From positions 1 through 7,244 of the forward strand of contig JARFQX010000227.1 in NCBI GenBank assembly GCA_029287555.1: 7,244 nucleotides of DNA. Direction: 5' to 3'. The notes beneath the pieces are model-generated. The model saw nothing but the letters and a program-made list of their open reading frames with translations. It did no database searches and was not told the origin of the DNA. Positions 6,401 through 7,244 of this stretch are shown here, piece by piece. Positions within the stretch are counted from its first letter, which is position 1. Each line of letters opens with the position of its first letter. The stretch comes from Rubripirellula sp. (lineage in GTDB: Bacteria; Planctomycetota; Planctomycetia; Pirellulales; Pirellulaceae). The translations under genes and the position numbers were made by a program.

Positions 6401-7244
6401 GCAAGTGTCGGTTTTGGGGCCTCGCGTTCCAGAGAACCGCCCGTTCGGCGAGCAATCGTTCGACGCGAATGCGGCGAGAATCTTGAGGCGCACCCTCAGG
6501 ACTTGACGCCAGAGATTTCTCTACCAGTTTGTCCTCTTCTTCCGAGGGAGCAATCTCGCAATCCGTGATCGCGGAGATCACGTCATCCAACGATTGAAAC
6601 CTTTCTCCGGGCTTCTTCGCCATCATCCGACGACAGATCGCCTCGAGCGAGACGGGAATGTCAGCACGCGCACTTCGGAGAAACGGGATTTCTGCATCAC
6701 GGTGCTGTGCAAGAATCTCGATGCTCGTGTCCCCTTTGTAGGGCGTCTCGCCCATAAGCAGGTAGTACAGCGTGCAACCGAGGCTATAAATGTCAGAACG
6801 GGTATCGGCCAAACCTGCATCGCGAGACTGCTCCGGCGCCATGAACGAAGCGGTTCCGAGGACCGCACCCGCCTCGGTAAGATTCTCAGCCCTAAGTTCC
6901 GGTTCTGTCTCGCCTGCCCGGCAGTCAACCGACCGGCTTTGCACCAGCCGGAAGGATTCGTCCACGTCGGCAAGGCCCAGATCGAGGACTTTGACCAAGC
7001 CCTCATTGGTTTGCATCAGGTTACTTGGTTTGATGTCTCGATGTACCACTCCGCGGCGATGTGCATAGCGCAGCCCATTGGCTGCCTGTCCAATGCAATC
7101 CACAGCGCGCTCGACAGTCAAAGGCCCGTCACGTCGCACGATCTTCGCCAAATCCTCGCCCCGCACGTACTCCATGACAAGAAAATGAATACCCTTCGAC
7201 TGATCTGCATCGTAGACGCGGACGATGTTGACGTTCTCGAGCGT
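3483..7244 (-). CDS. Transmembrane Ser/Thr protein kinase with HEAT-like, degenerate FGE-sulfatase and LamG domains (5' end outside window)
   Basis: The frame is still open at the right edge. Reading begins TLENVNIVRVYD (kinase subdomain IV-V), so the glycine loop and ATP-binding lysine lie outside the window and the ATG at 7175 is internal. Among 1253 visible residues: catalytic loop HRDIKPSN at 68-75 (base D70, K72, N75); metal-binding DLG at 88-90 in place of DFG; GTASFMAPEQ at 130-139; SDIYSLGCTLYYLLMG at about 150-165; kinase domain ending near 228. An acidic linker follows, then a juxtamembrane module at about 261-308, one transmembrane helix at about 309-334, HEAT-like helices at about 378-713, an FGE/SUMF1 fold at about 767-996 (EVTVAEFLRF, GYRLPTGPEWEYACRAGT, NMHGNVWE, LRGGSF, GFRPVV) and a LamG/concanavalin-like domain at about 1025-1229 (YALSFDGN, LFVDGE, FEGKIETVRIS, DDSGNG). 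By family knowledge the kinase is cytoplasmic and phosphorylates Ser/Thr; the rest probably lies outside the inner membrane as a sensor. The FGE cysteine pair is missing, so formylglycine synthesis is unlikely. The ligand and substrates are unknown. Visible catalytic residues are present, so it is probably active. It converges on rseP and no partner gene is visible upstream. Confidence 0.92.
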   Translation of the reverse strand, partial: TLENVNIVRVYDADQSKGIHFLVMEYVRGEDLAKIVRRDGPLTVERAVDCIGQAANGLRYAHRRGVVHRDIKPSNLMQTNEGLVKVLDLGLADVDESFRLVQSRSVDCRAGETEPELRAENLTEAGAVLGTASFMAPEQSRDAGLADTRSDIYSLGCTLYYLLMGETPYKGDTSIEILAQHRDAEIPFLRSARADIPVSLEAICRRMMAKKPGERFQSLDDVISAITDCEIAPSEEEDKLVEKSLASSPEGAPQDSRRIRVERLLAERAVLWNARPQNRHLPTWREYAAIRYFTDKTQWTRAQHKMMGSAGLALGLRLGLIFLAVTAIGLIGLRVRGVIAETKDATRAAGLVEMLKNTRIGTVPIVVSELEDLREWSYPLLRNEITKHQAGSEERLHLALGLLAADERQADYLGQQLSICTPEELRVLCEALEPYKHRVTQDLWRIVSDKSHSESERFQAAVALSQLSPEDERWEALSDFVADHLTSRVTKMSFGSWSSQLQLAREVLIEPLARIHADGGRSERQREAAALLLADYCHDQPVQLVNSILVAEDLAEYSPLIQSLRSHASVTKDLLFAELQAEMPNPLSAKRRDAFWTRQAIAAVTLMHLGHTDLVWPLLRFSPDPSFRSMLIFYFWKLQADPVTIANQLIVETDTSARRALIQILAGSELGLLPGSERERIEGYLRDLYVNDPDPGIHGSASLTLRRWGVELPDLMKVTRALANEQPVAVDRDRLVDPPPGDLGVQSQDNDREQFVASRDTKRRWYVNREGQTMVILHPSESDSSSVRHRFAICDHEVTVAEFLRFRDDHSYARVTAPTNDCPAAFVDHYATAAYCNWLSRRDGIHSNQWVYEPNDYGAFAAGMRIQENSKSLAGYRLPTGPEWEYACRAGTKGSYSFGEPESLLPQYANTGRENLVRSEPVASRLPNDFGLFNMHGNVWEKVEDPISGRRSPVRDDILRQLRGGSFATRDSVRSHSFHSIEPKDRRDHIGFRPVVSIPSEQSSKPSPITRNAPPEESRRSSARYALSFDGNRSFVRIRDLSFDGDDPITIEAVATPVSTGEVLQSVVANCEHAGIALGLQSSRWVALWAHRSSKSDGSNYVAARSSTKAVLGQRVHLAAVFTGKQVTLFVDGEKNETAPLKEHMASRLSFYVGADPSPSDNPHQFFEGKIETVRISRVARYGSSFKPPDRFLPDTDTLVLYQMDEGEGNRLVDDSGNGRDGWIEDATWIQVPSVGRDSKQPESALTPDSGAL

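Noticed and set aside
7173..7175. ATG at 7175 as the start of the kinase gene
   Set aside because: The 23 codons before it stay in frame to the window edge and read NVNIVRVYD and IHFLV, standard kinase subdomain IV-V sequence, so the ATG is internal.

Overview
The window looks like chromosomal DNA of a planctomycete, most likely from the Pirellulales/Rhodopirellula side of the phylum. This is an inference from three things: moderately GC-rich sequence, an oversized RseP-type protease (725 residues, against about 450 in E. coli), and a large Hanks-type kinase built on a plan I associate with planctomycetes (kinase, membrane segment, HEAT-like helices, FGE-sulfatase fold). No mobile element, CRISPR array, rRNA or tRNA was seen.

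Left half, + strand. Positions 1-1032 hold the C-terminal 343 codons of dxr (DXP reductoisomerase, second step of the MEP isoprenoid pathway), cut at its 5' end by the window. A 220-base gap (1033-1252) follows, rich in short palindromes. Then comes a complete rseP-like site-2 protease gene (1253-3430). The dxr-rseP order is a widely conserved bacterial arrangement linking precursor supply for undecaprenyl phosphate and quinones to envelope stress control.

Right half, - strand. After a 52-base convergent gap, one uninterrupted reading frame runs from 7244 (still open at the window edge) down to 3483. Its 1253 visible residues are, in order: the C-terminal part of a Ser/Thr kinase domain with an unusually long activation segment; a juxtamembrane module; one transmembrane helix; about 340 residues of HEAT-like helices; a formylglycine-generating-enzyme (FGE/SUMF1) fold without the catalytic cysteines; and a LamG/concanavalin-like domain. 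I read it as a one-polypeptide transmembrane receptor kinase with a cytoplasmic kinase and a large outer sensor portion. It is the most interesting object in the window.

The two halves converge and share no obvious operon logic. Both deal with the envelope (an intramembrane protease and a transmembrane receptor kinase), but nothing in the sequence shows a direct functional link.
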